64,000 nucleotides of DNA. Source: Anaeromicropila populeti. GTDB taxonomy: Bacteria > Bacillota > Clostridia > Lachnospirales > Lachnospiraceae. A model generated the notes under the pieces. It had not been told where the DNA came from and did not search any database. It saw only the letters and a program-made list of their open reading frames with translations. The translations under genes and the position numbers were made by a program. Positions 22,601 through 29,804 of this stretch are shown here, piece after piece. The first letter of the stretch is position 1; each line of letters begins with the position of its first letter. Location: positions 152,530 through 216,529 of the forward strand of contig NZ_FOYZ01000004.1 in the NCBI RefSeq assembly GCF_900112775.1. Reading direction: 5' to 3'.

Positions 22601-25273
22601 GATAATTCAGGCAAAAATAAAGAGGAGGCTCTTAATGTTGCTATTATTGGTTTAGCAGGTAAGTATCCAGGGGCTGATAATATAAATAAGTTCTGGGAAA
22701 ATTTAAAAAATGGGGTAGATAGCATAACAGAAATTCCAAAGGAACGTTGGGACTGGAAATTGTATTATGATGAAGACAAAAAAATAAAAGACAAAATAAA
22801 TAGCAGGTGGGGAGGATTTATTAATGGAGTAGCTGATTTTGATCCGTTATTTTTCAATCTTTCTCCATATGAAGCTGAACTGTTGGATCCACAGGAAAGA
22901 CTATTTTTAGAATGTGTTTATGAGACATTAGAGGATAGTGGCTACACCAGAGAATCATTAGGTGATTACAATAGTGGTGGATTAGAGGGATGCGTTGGTG
23001 TATTTGCTGGCGTTATGTATGATGAGTATCAACTATATGGTGCAAAGGAATTAGAGAATGGAAGAATGACAGGCATTGGTGGAGTGAACTCATCCATTGC
23101 TAATAGGATTTCCTATTATTTTAATTTTCATGGACCAAGTATGGCAGTTAATACAATGTGCTCTTCATCTCTTACTGCCATTCATTTAGCATGTATGTCT
23201 CTTGCAAAGCAGGAATGTGATGTGGCAATAGCTGGAGGAGTTAATGTCTCCATCCATCCAAACAAGTATGTATCGCTTGGAACAAGGAATTTCCTGTCGA
23301 GTAAGGGAAAGTGTGAAAGCTTTGGAAAAGGTGGAGACGGGTATGTGCCTGGTGAAGGTGTAGGAGCAGTTTTACTAAAGCCATTGGATAAAGCAATTAA
23401 AGATGGAGATAACATTTATGGAGTAATAAAGGGCTCTGCATTAAATCATGGGGGTAAAGTAAATGGTTTTACAGTCCCTAATGTAAGGGCACAAAAAAAT
23501 GTTATAAGCAGAGCGCTAAGAGAATCAGGAATTGAAGCAAGGCAAATAAGCTATATTGAGGCTCATGGAACGGGAACTAAGTTAGGTGATCCAATTGAGA
23601 TACAAGGTTTAACAGAGGCATTTTCAAAGGATACAGAAGATAAGCAGTATTGCACAATTGGTTCTGTAAAGTCAAATATTGGACATTGTGAGAGTGCAGC
23701 AGGTATTGCAGGAATTACTAAAATATTATTACAGATGAAACATAAACAGATAGCTCCATCCCTTCATTCTGAGGAATTGAATGAGAATATTGATTTTAAG
23801 CAGACACCATTTTGTGTACCACAAAAACTAAAAGAATGGGAAGTTGATCATGTAAAACAACCACGGTATGCAGGGATTAGTAGCTTTGGGGCAGGTGGTT
23901 CTAATGCTCACATCATTATTGAGGAATTTATTCCAAAAGAAAATATGAGAGTAGAAATTGAACAAACAGAATATGCCTTTGTCCTGTCAGCAAAAACGCA
24001 AGAAAAATTAATAAAAAAAGCAGAAGACCTGTTGGAATTTGTTAAACAGCATAAAAACGATTCAATTTCTTTAGCTGATATAGCTTATACACTTCAAATT
24101 GGAAGAGATTCATTTGAAGAACGTTTTGCAATGATTATTCATACATACGATGAGTTATGTGATAAGTTAGAAGCTTTTATCAATGGACAGCTTAATCAAT
24201 CAGATATGCACATTGGAAATATAAGAGATGAAAAAGCAACAGTAAAGATGTTTAAGGAAAATCAGGAATTACATGACATTTTAGTGATATGGATGGAAAA
24301 TAGAAAATATAATGAGATTCTTTCATTATGGGTAAAGGGAGTTACCTTTAACTGGAATCTGCTTTATAGTGATGTGAAACCGAAACGAATTAGTCTGCCA
24401 ACCTATCCGTTTGAGAGAGTGCATTGTTGGTTTTCTGCTTCAGAAATAAAAGAAGGACAAATGGAAAATGATGCAGCTAAAAAATATTCACTGCTGCATG
24501 ATAATATGTCAACATTGGTTTTACAAAAATTTAGTACGACATTAAAAGGTAATGAATTTTATGTAGAAAACCACAAGGAAAGCCGGTACTTGCCAGGAAC
24601 CGTATATTTAGAACTAGCATTAGAAGCAACCCTATATTCTTTTGAAAAGAAAATAGAAGATGGCGTTATGGTTAAACTGCAAGATGTTGTGTGCTATCAA
24701 CCAGTTATATGGAAGGATGCTATTAAGAAGGTTTATACCAGCATTATTCAAAATAGTGAGGAAGAGATTAATTATGTTATTTCAGAAACCGAGAACAGGG
24801 ATAATGACAATACACCTGTGTTAAGTAGTGGTATTATAGAATACTATCACTATGAAGAAAAAATTCAAATTGATATTGAGGCTCTAATTAGGAGATGTAA
24901 ATTGATTACAGAAGAATTAGAGCAGCATTATGGAAAAAAATATATTGGACAAAATGAGGTTATATCCGAAATAAGTATTCCAGAATTCCTTGCGTCAACA
25001 TTTGATAAATATGTAATACATCCTTTTATATTAGCAAAAGCACTGCTATCTGGGGGCATACTAACAAACAAGCATAGTCTTATGGAAATTGTTTCAATAA
25101 AAGAGGTAGATATTATGCATAAGTTTGAACAAAAAATGTATTCATGGGTTCAATATAATAATGAATTAAATACCGCTAAGGATAGCAGCTTACATGAATT
25201 TAATATTCTTTTATGCGATGGTAAAGGCATGGTTTGTGCAAAGTTGAATGGTGTTGTTTTAAAAAATTTATAA
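10655..25273 (+). CDS. Giant trans-AT PKS: DH-ACP-ACP-KR / KS-ACP*-DH-KR-ACP / KS-DH-KR-ACP / KS-DH*
   Basis: This 4872-residue PKS is the core of the assembly line. The N-terminal DH (His23, Asp197; the usual Gly of HxxxGxxxxP is Asn), tandem ACPs (Ser344, Ser447) and KR (TGGMGGLG near 697) complete the module begun by the KS ending the previous protein. Next come KS (Cys1130), a carrier-like insert without Ser (about 1438-1512), DH (His1695, Asp1864, Gln1868), KR (near 2133) and ACP (Ser2434). A second full module follows: KS (Cys2690), DH (His3162, Asp3327, Gln3331), KR (near 3598), ACP (Ser3904). The last unit is KS (Cys4169) plus a DH that keeps His4640 but lacks the Gly and the Asp/Gln pair (HPFILAKALL), so it is inactive. 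Most KRs have an Asp at the LxD position, pointing to B-type reduction. No AT is present. A strong ribosome-binding site (GAGGAGGAG) precedes ATG 10655. Confidence 0.92.
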   Translation: MPTEKTMTYTQKVTFDNYIVRDHQLYNVRTLPGVTLLDMVYRVSFDYIGSRKLELRNILFKRPVVVSENFCADVYVTLEPKQGYYQVQITSKKVMNNGQINEDIIEHMECLMYQVTEETCAPRGERVLEILNNYTKKWDMDDIYAVARKNDISHYVFMKTLGTVYQKDNQKELMHLHLSDLAEQFREQFYLHPAFLDGSTFSGSTFLLNENGAGPDAPFIPFMIKRFRAHKSLSNEIYVYGENSRENVNYVYNNDVRENDITIFNSDGEVLVEFERIVFKRIREAFLIKKLLGTGIESASTINNKASSREISLHYVCDIISNIINLPIASLDINEGFYDLGLDSADLLKIVKILEKKLEVPLYPTLLFEYSTINRLAGYLHENYKEKLLTSENMNTDLAVEKLESEFIQVNEKMISLYLQKEIGKLLGKDSSSISVEEGFYDLGLDSGELLQIVKILEKTLEVQLYPTLLFEYSTIERLANYLFENYGTKFQVLKKEHTKESKQLDKYDLLLMEPVLLKTDRLADNMTVNKSEQIILFLTEDKLVKDVAHYFKDAKVFVKELGKIEEASKAEEVITSLIVLLKEIVFEMPKNDVVVQIITDLKVGKNFAISLKGVLRTAEKENPRIYGQIIAIENLNTISSDKIARVIAQEYRQYVNRYLAVEYKDASLERYVCYLKEKEIEKTLSNVYKDNGVYVITGGMGGLGLAIARHISQKVNAHIVLLGRRRGSDIESKMQDLRDNGVNAFYFMADVTNPDEVKKVMEQVISQFGFITGIFHCAGVLHDEFLIDKDIKNVSKTLAPKVRGTYNLDLATKDINMDFIVLFSSVSAVIGNIGQVDYAGGNSYMDAFAAARNDKVRLGKRRGKTISINWTLWESEGMSIDNEAEKRLYEMTGLFPMPLNIGLEVLDELLIKVKERAVVFYGDKDKILRVNNIYLNNKADESYNKKSNAIHNEEAGHADIAIIGLSGKYPQANSMDELWNNLKIGKDCITHFPLDRWGTFKTKEEIEKYYQYGGFINNADKFDCMFFNISPRQAEAMDPQVRLFLQTAWEACEDAGFYENRKKQNFKSNSDKCVGVFAGVFWNDYDILAADMSFQGMPTSLGINTASVPNMVSYAMNFHGPSISVNTMCSSSLTAIHLACESLKQGECNFALAGGVNVVTHPHKYMFLKEAQFLSSDGRCRTFGRDGDGYVPGEGVGAVLLTSLERAEREGYHIYGVIKGTALNHGGKTSGTTVPDPVAQSEVIKDALVNAGINPRTISYVEAHGTGTSLGDPIEIQALSSAFKNWTDDKQFCAIGSIKSNIGHGEGAAGISGITKILLQMKYNELVPSLHSETINPYIPIDDTPFQIIQKPKQWNEMILNDEKIPRRAGISSFGANGSNAHIVLEQYQKNNEIVEEDLVSQGYIILLSAKNKERLKIYAQKLLEYISKNKAKQVHNLDECIRKDAAEILSDIIGIDVEEVMEVKNFLGTTIDFYALIRLKSKLSEKYDFEFEDSFITEASSIYEIVENLKLNYSQKLAEHYCLPAMDKQHYNLRDLAYTLQTGREEMEERVAFVVYSKDELASKLNYYINSSSPEEYFTAHISKKGNFNANTIMQSGDQDSKKKLLHMAKSWVNGESVDWSVLYEKKQPNRLSLPTYPFAEERYWISDNFIVEENMKANAEKIYPLIHKNVSTLLEQKYTSVFTKNEFFLSDHRVKGKMTLPGTVYIEMAVEAAMDAMFNDIKKNCCMVIKNITWLKPLAVEEEELVYTCIIPNHDGSVEFEIYNGSEEKTNIYSQGKIILGNNLESPVVNVFDEKYENNSSIYSADECYKLLDDFGVQYGAAHRGIISLSVNEEASISTIKLPSELKENFHAYLMHPSILDAAFQSIIGYLSKMKISGTVLPYSLDEMVFYDSCQINEYAIVKKCSHNNYKFDILLVTQDGKVNVAINGLEVRAFGSKPFVKNEIVILESDWKQVQTKEEEETREFSNHVVVLFNQSNAYARQVEKYLSKGRKAKVINFNAVSEDMGNIFMQYGNFMFEEIHGYFQKQWNGAMLFQVVCMDANQNSLYGSFMGLLKSAQLENPNFLTQYIQFSTMELSEAELAERLLSSSSSKFHALVYQNDTIYVPYLKETVIKKQNKFSWKNNGVYIITGGMGNIGWIFAKEICKCTNRVTLILTGRSEYSEQIEQKIGELEEKAGIIEYRNIDITLSHQVEELIQYTVKKYGKINGILHCAGINRDNFIIKKTREEFEEVLKPKVLGIVNLDEATKELDLDNVILFSSLAAVHGNEGQSDYAFANAFMEQYSRYRNKLVEEGKRCGKTISINWPLWKTDTGMSVNDSVKKEFQKKLGMYEMDQETGIDAFYKAVTLPKEQVTVIYGEKNKVLTTFTKNENIETKIYRQQVSINISDKEKEAVAKFLLQYLKEVVSEVIKLPVQKIDADSEFEQYGIDSIVIMQLTSLLEKKFGPLPKTLFFEYMSVKELAGYFLENHMDKLLEHNNTKQEKCERIFEPDSPGKFEIISKRRNRFTVTDTMQKEINKPLDIAIIGLAGKYPGAENINLFWNNLKNGVDSITEIPKDRWDWHLYYDKDPLKSGTVNSKWGGFINGAADFDPLFFNISPYEAETMDPQERLFLECVYETLEDGGYTRASLSKYKKDELEGNIGVFVGVMYDEYQLFGGNAGVSGSIANRISYYFNFHGPSIAINTMCSSSLTAVHLACMCLEKGECNVAIAGGVNVSIHPNKYNILGKSNFLSSEGRCRSFGKGGDGYVPGEGVGAILLKPLALAVEDGDNIYGVIKGSAINHGGKANGFTVPNVKSQQNVISSAIREAGISPEQISYMEAHGTGTSLGDPIEVQGLTKAFNRNEQDKQFCILGSVKSNIGHCESAAGIAGITKILLQMKYKQIVPSLHSQELNKNIHFESTPFIVPQELMNWEQTEIDCKKQPRYAGISSFGAGGSNAHIIFEEYVSEVREDKEDKNQTYVIILSAKTKESLMKKAEDLLAYLIDNEKQPVDMKNIAYTLQVGREEMEERLGILACSYKNLKEKLEEFISVKKNIPDVYIGNTKMDQPIEKMFVENRDLKITLEKWMQYREYELLLTLWVKGISIEWNKLYCNERPRKVSLPTYPFEKIHCWYAGGKQNVVEGGVEKLYPMIHKNISTLAEQKFSSVFTGKEYFFQDHRVKGTQLLPGAGYIEMALEAMSSSMDENYLIKLNNVIWGKPLMSQDAVKGVNTCIYSCEKNYGFEIYYEDNEKLDIFSQGNIQLCKEVEKTKTNLGQLLNTENYEMIKGESCYDIFSRLGIEYGPAHRVLKELMVKKDCVITSIQLPACIQDEYNRYILHPTVLDAAFQSIIGMFDWNTLQETLLPVSLDELIIFGECESEMWAVVKKDCGNNFKFDIQLVNNDGEIILTANGLTVAYYSGARKEKHPDEIIMLETVWKKEEFKIIYKERTYSEQIVIFLDKDDSFVKKVESELKIQRNARAFSLNSEKLELGDKFTDIGKAVFLEIKACLHNKKKGKILLQVVSMKGESQPLYRSIGSLLKSASFENPDCVTQMIEIEGSHFKELDLAKILVDCSYMNHAEVRYLEDGKYTPQMKEIKNKGNEGKQFKWKDKGVYVITGGLGYLGWMLAEEINKNSKDTVIILTGRSQYSNEIQEKLEYISGNGGIVEYISMNISSRKETEACIQYIMKTYGKINGILHCAGISKDNFIIKKSEEEFLNVLEPKIKGLVNLDEAAKDVELDFLVVYSSLSAVHGNQGQSDYAYANAFADRYTAYRNELMRQGRRKGKAVAINWSLWKMKSGMSVNEDVKNELRDNFGIVEIEPEEGLNAFYQILGVEKEEVTVIKGNRIKVLNSFCKNDIEDSKVKEKVVQKTVTKESNIDIAKAKKELYQYLKGILSEVTKLPVDMIEEDCAFDNYGVDSVMIIQMTKNMENKFGLLPKTLFFEYLNICQLAEYFLENHLNKLIRPTQIEEEKEIEQDACTNTEIQIRSRRYNRFSVCDNSGKNKEEALNVAIIGLAGKYPGADNINKFWENLKNGVDSITEIPKERWDWKLYYDEDKKIKDKINSRWGGFINGVADFDPLFFNLSPYEAELLDPQERLFLECVYETLEDSGYTRESLGDYNSGGLEGCVGVFAGVMYDEYQLYGAKELENGRMTGIGGVNSSIANRISYYFNFHGPSMAVNTMCSSSLTAIHLACMSLAKQECDVAIAGGVNVSIHPNKYVSLGTRNFLSSKGKCESFGKGGDGYVPGEGVGAVLLKPLDKAIKDGDNIYGVIKGSALNHGGKVNGFTVPNVRAQKNVISRALRESGIEARQISYIEAHGTGTKLGDPIEIQGLTEAFSKDTEDKQYCTIGSVKSNIGHCESAAGIAGITKILLQMKHKQIAPSLHSEELNENIDFKQTPFCVPQKLKEWEVDHVKQPRYAGISSFGAGGSNAHIIIEEFIPKENMRVEIEQTEYAFVLSAKTQEKLIKKAEDLLEFVKQHKNDSISLADIAYTLQIGRDSFEERFAMIIHTYDELCDKLEAFINGQLNQSDMHIGNIRDEKATVKMFKENQELHDILVIWMENRKYNEILSLWVKGVTFNWNLLYSDVKPKRISLPTYPFERVHCWFSASEIKEGQMENDAAKKYSLLHDNMSTLVLQKFSTTLKGNEFYVENHKESRYLPGTVYLELALEATLYSFEKKIEDGVMVKLQDVVCYQPVIWKDAIKKVYTSIIQNSEEEINYVISETENRDNDNTPVLSSGIIEYYHYEEKIQIDIEALIRRCKLITEELEQHYGKKYIGQNEVISEISIPEFLASTFDKYVIHPFILAKALLSGGILTNKHSLMEIVSIKEVDIMHKFEQKMYSWVQYNNELNTAKDSSLHEFNILLCDGKGMVCAKLNGVVLKNL

Positions 25274-25304
25274 TAAGTACAAATTTTTGATGGGAGGAAA
25301 CGAG

Positions 25305-28300
25305 ATGGAATTGCTAGAATATATTTCTGAAAAAGTAGTAGAACTATTATCTATAGTTTTAAAACTAGATGCAAAGTATATTTATAAAGATGAAGTATTT
25401 TCTGACTATGGAGTAGATTCTATTATAGCGGTAAGTTTTATTGAACAATTAAATGAACAGTTTCACATATCACTTCGTACAGTAGACTTTTTTGATTATA
25501 GTTCTGTAAGCAGTTTGTCACACTTTATTAAATCAAAATATGGACAGCAAATTGAGAAATTAATAAATGTTGAAAAGCAAGAAAAGAATCAGCAGCATGT
25601 TGTAAATCAAGAAAAAGTAGATGAAAGTACACATAATATATTAAATACTAAGGACGCAAAAGAAAAGTTAGGACAAAAAATTAATTTTTCTATAAGAAAT
25701 AAACACAAAAAAGAGAAGATTGCAATAGTAGGAATTAGCGCAAAATTTGCACATTCCGATAACTATGAACAGTATTGGGAAAATATTAGAGAAGGAAAAG
25801 ATTTAGTTGAAAGAACAACTAGATGGGATTTGTCAAAGGAGTTTCCAGAAGGAACAGAATACTGCAAGTATGGTAGTTACTTGGAAGATTTTGATAAGTT
25901 TGATCCTCTGTTTTTTAATATTTCAGGTCAAGAAGCAACCTACATGAATCCAAACCAGCGAATATTTTTGCAAGAAGCATGGAATGCGTTAGAGGATGCA
26001 GGATATGCAGGTGATATGGTAAAGGGAAGTAACTGCGGAGTATATTGTGGCAGTGGTGTGGGTGATTACCATAATTTATTTAGTGAAGATGTACCAGCAC
26101 AATCATTTTGGGGTATCACAGATTCTATAGTACCAGCAAGAATTGCTTATTTTCTTGATATGAAAGGGCCAGCTGTTGCAGTAGATACAGCTTGTTCAAG
26201 TTCCCTGGTAGCCATTCATTTGGCTGCAAAAGATTTAAGAGAACATGAAACTGACATGGCAGTTGCAGGTGGAGTATTCGTTCAAAGTACAGCTTTCTTC
26301 CATAAGTATTGTGAACGTGCTCACATGCTTTCTCACTATGGCAGGTGTCAGACCTTTGATGATAATGCTGATGGAATTGCTTTGGGTGAGGGTTCAGGCG
26401 CTATTGTATTGAAACGATTATCTGATGCTGTTAGAGATAGAGATCACATTTATGGAATTATTAAAGCATCTGGAATCAATCAAGATGGTGCAACAAACGG
26501 CATTACTGCACCAAGCTTAAATTCTCAAGTTCGATTACAAAAGAGTATTTATGAAAAATATAATATTAATCCTGAAAAAATTCAGATGTTTGAAGCTCAT
26601 GGAACGGGAACGAAATTGGGAGATCCTATTGAATATGAAGCGCTTTCAGAGTCTTTTTCAGCATTTACAGATAAAAAAAATTATTGTGCAATGGGGTCTG
26701 TAAAAACCAACATAGGTCATAGTATTACATCTGCAGGTATTGCTGGAGTTTTAAAAATTTTATTGTCTATGAAACATAAAGAAATACCACCGACAATTCA
26801 TTATAGAAAAGGGAATACACATATTGATTTTGAGAACAGTCCTTTTTATATAAATACTACGTTAAAAAAATGGAATATAAGTAAGGGAGAAACACGATGT
26901 GCCGCGATCAATGGTTTTGGATTTAGTGGAACAAATGCCCACATGGTTTTGGAGGAAGCGCCAGAGATAACAGTACATCACAGCGAAAAAGCTGGTTATA
27001 TAATTGCATTATCTGCAAGAAATCAAGATCAATTACTTAAGCAGGCAGAAAATTTACTTAACTATTGTAAGAAGCATTCAGAATTAGATTTGGGTAATAT
27101 GAGTTTTACTCTATTAACGGCAAGGAAACATTTTAATCATAGACTTGCTTGTGTTGTTTCAAGTAAAGATATGTTAATTGAGGTATTACAAAATTGGCAT
27201 GACAGTAAGACAGCAATTAGGGTATATACAAATGTTGTTCAAAAGAATGAAACACATATACAGCCAACTATTATTAATTATGCAAAGAAATGCATTGAGA
27301 ATTTAGCGGATTGTTTGGATGAAGAACAATATTTGGATGAGCTAAACTTGATTGCTGAATTGTTTGTAAACGGTTTTGAAATGGATTATGATAAGTTATT
27401 TAAAGAGGATGGATATTGGAAAGTTTCACTTCCAACATATCCATTTGCAAAAAACCGTTATTGGGTAAAAACAGCAATAGAAAAACAAAATAGTATAGCG
27501 CAGATCACAGAAAAAATGCATCCTTTAATTCATAAAAATGCTTCTAGCTTTTTTGAACAAAAATTTACCAGTGTGTTTACAGGAAAAGAAGCTTTTTTAG
27601 CAGATCATGTGGTAAACAACAATAAAATACTTCCTGGTGTTGCTTATATAGAAATGGCAGTTGTATCTTTGCTAGCATCACTAGAAGAACCTATAAATTT
27701 ATCAGAAGCTGATAAAATGATTACTATAGAGAATTTATACTGGCTAAAACCTATAACTGTAAATGATAATGATGTAGAAGTGAGTATTGGGTTAAGTCCA
27801 GATGATAAAGGGAAATACGAATTTATAGTTTATGATTATACAAGTAAGAAGGAAAAGGACATATATTGTAGGGGAAAAGTAGAAGTATTATCGGGCACAC
27901 AGGATAGATATATTGACATAGATGAGCTTAACAGCATATGCAATAAGGAACGGATTGAAAAAAAGGATTATTATGAGCAATATGAAAGGGCAGGTATTCA
28001 GTATGGACCAGCTCATAGGGGTATTGATTATATTAAGGTAGGCAGTCATGCACTGCTAATTTCACTTTCTTTACCAGAAGAGATAAAGGATACAAGGAGC
28101 AGGTATATATTACATCCAACACTAATGGATGCAGCATTTCAAGGAAGTATGGCAATGATTGCTTTAGATTATACTGGGGAGGATGAAGTGTCACCATTTT
28201 TACCGTATCAGCTAGAAAAAATTACAATATACGATTCCTGTAACCATTTCGAGTATGCATATTATGAATGGGCAGAAGAAGTTGTAAAAAATAGCCATAT

Positions 28301-29777
28301 TCGAAAGGCAAATATTACTCTTTGTAATAAATCGGGTAAGGTATGCGCTGTTTTACAGGGCTTTTGCTTAAAAGAACTACAACTGAGAGAAAGTGACAGC
28401 AAGTTAGATAAATCCATGGAAGAAGAACAATTAATATATTCAATTCCCAAATGGGACTGTGAAATTCTTAAAACGGAAGAAACAGATTATTATAACAGGC
28501 AGGAAAAAACCATAATTGTGACAGGTGTAAATGAGGACATTAATGAAATAAAGAGTAAGTATGCAGGTATAGAGCAGTTAGTAATAGAGCAAAAAGATGA
28601 TATTAAAACAATAAGTGAAAAACTAAGTGCATTGGGTAATATAAATCATATAATCTGGCTGGCTAATGCTCCTGACATAACATCTGTAGAAGATGAAAAT
28701 ATTATTAAGGCGCAAGAAGGAGGAGTAATCAAACTCTTTCGATTTGTTAAAGTTCTTCTTGCACTTAAATATGGTAATAAGAAACTGAAATTTACGGTTA
28801 TAACAATTAGGGCAATTGGTATTTGTAAGGGAGAAGATTTTAATCCAATAAATGCAAGTATACATGGCTTTGTTGGATCCATGCAAAAAGAAATGCCAAC
28901 TTGGAAAGTAAAATTAGTTGATATAGAACAAAAAGACAAGTTACAATTAGATGATGTATTTATGAAAGTTCCCCTCGACTGGAATACACATGTATATCGA
29001 AATAAAAGGTGGTATGTGCAAAAAATACTTCCCATTGATGTAACTAGTTCTCCTGAAAATAGTTTTAAAAAGGAAGGAATATATGTAATTATTGGAGGTG
29101 CTGGTGGACTTGGAGAGGTTTTAAGTAAATATCTTTCAAAGAAATATCATGCACATATTATATGGATTGGAAGAAGAAAAAAAGATGAACAGATTCAGAA
29201 TAAAATAAATGAAATAAGCCAATATGGTTATGAACCAATGTACATAAGTGGAGATGCAACTAGTCGAGAGGATATGGAGGCTGCTTATAAGCAAATTAAG
29301 CAAAAGTATAATCAGATTAATGGGATTGTACATTCTGCTGCTGTTTTAAGAGATAAAAGTCTTTATAATATGGATGAAGAATCTTTTAAAATAGGGTTAG
29401 CTTCAAAAGTTAACGTTAGTGTTAGAATGGCACAAGTTTTTAAAACAGAAAAATTAGATTTTGTGTTATTCTATTCATCCTATCAATCATTAATTAGGGC
29501 ACCTGGACAAAGTAATTATGCTTCTGGATGTGTATTCAAAGATAATTATGCAATACAATTAGGAAATGAATGGTTATGCAATGTGAAAATTGTTAACTGG
29601 AGCTATTGGGGCTATATTGGAATGGTTGCCTCCGAAGAGTATCGTAAGCGGATGCTTCAAGTGGGCATGACTTCACTTACAGAAGAAGATGGAACAGATG
29701 CCGTTGAAAGGCTTTTGTCTATGCCATTTAATCAGTTGGCAGTACTGAAAACAAATAGAAGTAACAAAGAACGTTAA
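25305..29777 (+). CDS. Trans-AT PKS: ACP-KS-DH-KR
   Basis: This protein opens with an ACP (Ser39 in YGVDSI) that should serve the KS-DH* at the end of the previous protein. It continues with KS (about 140-575; Cys297 in DTACSSS, EAHGTGT, NIGH), the post-KS linker ending PTYPFAKNRYW, and DH with His768 (HVVNNNKILP: the usual Gly is Asn), Asp942 and Gln946. It ends with a KR (GGAGGLG near 1262; LxD motif as LRD; SSYQS...GQSNYASG). There is no carrier after the KR, so the module is completed by the next protein. The start was set to ATG 25305, not the upstream TTG/ATG at 25287/25290, because GGGAGG (25292-25297) lies 7 bp before it and inside the longer version. Two stop codons in a row end the preceding gene, so the split is real and not a frameshift. 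Confidence 0.9.
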   Translation: MELLEYISEKVVELLSIVLKLDAKYIYKDEVFSDYGVDSIIAVSFIEQLNEQFHISLRTVDFFDYSSVSSLSHFIKSKYGQQIEKLINVEKQEKNQQHVVNQEKVDESTHNILNTKDAKEKLGQKINFSIRNKHKKEKIAIVGISAKFAHSDNYEQYWENIREGKDLVERTTRWDLSKEFPEGTEYCKYGSYLEDFDKFDPLFFNISGQEATYMNPNQRIFLQEAWNALEDAGYAGDMVKGSNCGVYCGSGVGDYHNLFSEDVPAQSFWGITDSIVPARIAYFLDMKGPAVAVDTACSSSLVAIHLAAKDLREHETDMAVAGGVFVQSTAFFHKYCERAHMLSHYGRCQTFDDNADGIALGEGSGAIVLKRLSDAVRDRDHIYGIIKASGINQDGATNGITAPSLNSQVRLQKSIYEKYNINPEKIQMFEAHGTGTKLGDPIEYEALSESFSAFTDKKNYCAMGSVKTNIGHSITSAGIAGVLKILLSMKHKEIPPTIHYRKGNTHIDFENSPFYINTTLKKWNISKGETRCAAINGFGFSGTNAHMVLEEAPEITVHHSEKAGYIIALSARNQDQLLKQAENLLNYCKKHSELDLGNMSFTLLTARKHFNHRLACVVSSKDMLIEVLQNWHDSKTAIRVYTNVVQKNETHIQPTIINYAKKCIENLADCLDEEQYLDELNLIAELFVNGFEMDYDKLFKEDGYWKVSLPTYPFAKNRYWVKTAIEKQNSIAQITEKMHPLIHKNASSFFEQKFTSVFTGKEAFLADHVVNNNKILPGVAYIEMAVVSLLASLEEPINLSEADKMITIENLYWLKPITVNDNDVEVSIGLSPDDKGKYEFIVYDYTSKKEKDIYCRGKVEVLSGTQDRYIDIDELNSICNKERIEKKDYYEQYERAGIQYGPAHRGIDYIKVGSHALLISLSLPEEIKDTRSRYILHPTLMDAAFQGSMAMIALDYTGEDEVSPFLPYQLEKITIYDSCNHFEYAYYEWAEEVVKNSHIRKANITLCNKSGKVCAVLQGFCLKELQLRESDSKLDKSMEEEQLIYSIPKWDCEILKTEETDYYNRQEKTIIVTGVNEDINEIKSKYAGIEQLVIEQKDDIKTISEKLSALGNINHIIWLANAPDITSVEDENIIKAQEGGVIKLFRFVKVLLALKYGNKKLKFTVITIRAIGICKGEDFNPINASIHGFVGSMQKEMPTWKVKLVDIEQKDKLQLDDVFMKVPLDWNTHVYRNKRWYVQKILPIDVTSSPENSFKKEGIYVIIGGAGGLGEVLSKYLSKKYHAHIIWIGRRKKDEQIQNKINEISQYGYEPMYISGDATSREDMEAAYKQIKQKYNQINGIVHSAAVLRDKSLYNMDEESFKIGLASKVNVSVRMAQVFKTEKLDFVLFYSSYQSLIRAPGQSNYASGCVFKDNYAIQLGNEWLCNVKIVNWSYWGYIGMVASEEYRKRMLQVGMTSLTEEDGTDAVERLLSMPFNQLAVLKTNRSNKER

Positions 29778-29804
29778 CTTTTTCAGAGGATACGGGGTGA
29801 AAAA

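Noticed and set aside
25260-25310. Frameshift joining the giant PKS and the next PKS
   Set aside because: Two successive stop codons, a good ribosome-binding site and a clear start at 25305 show a real boundary; a DH/ACP split is plausible in trans-AT systems.
28646-29035. 129-codon frame opposite the third PKS gene
   Set aside because: It lies wholly inside a continuous PKS frame with clear domains, and its translation is low-complexity.
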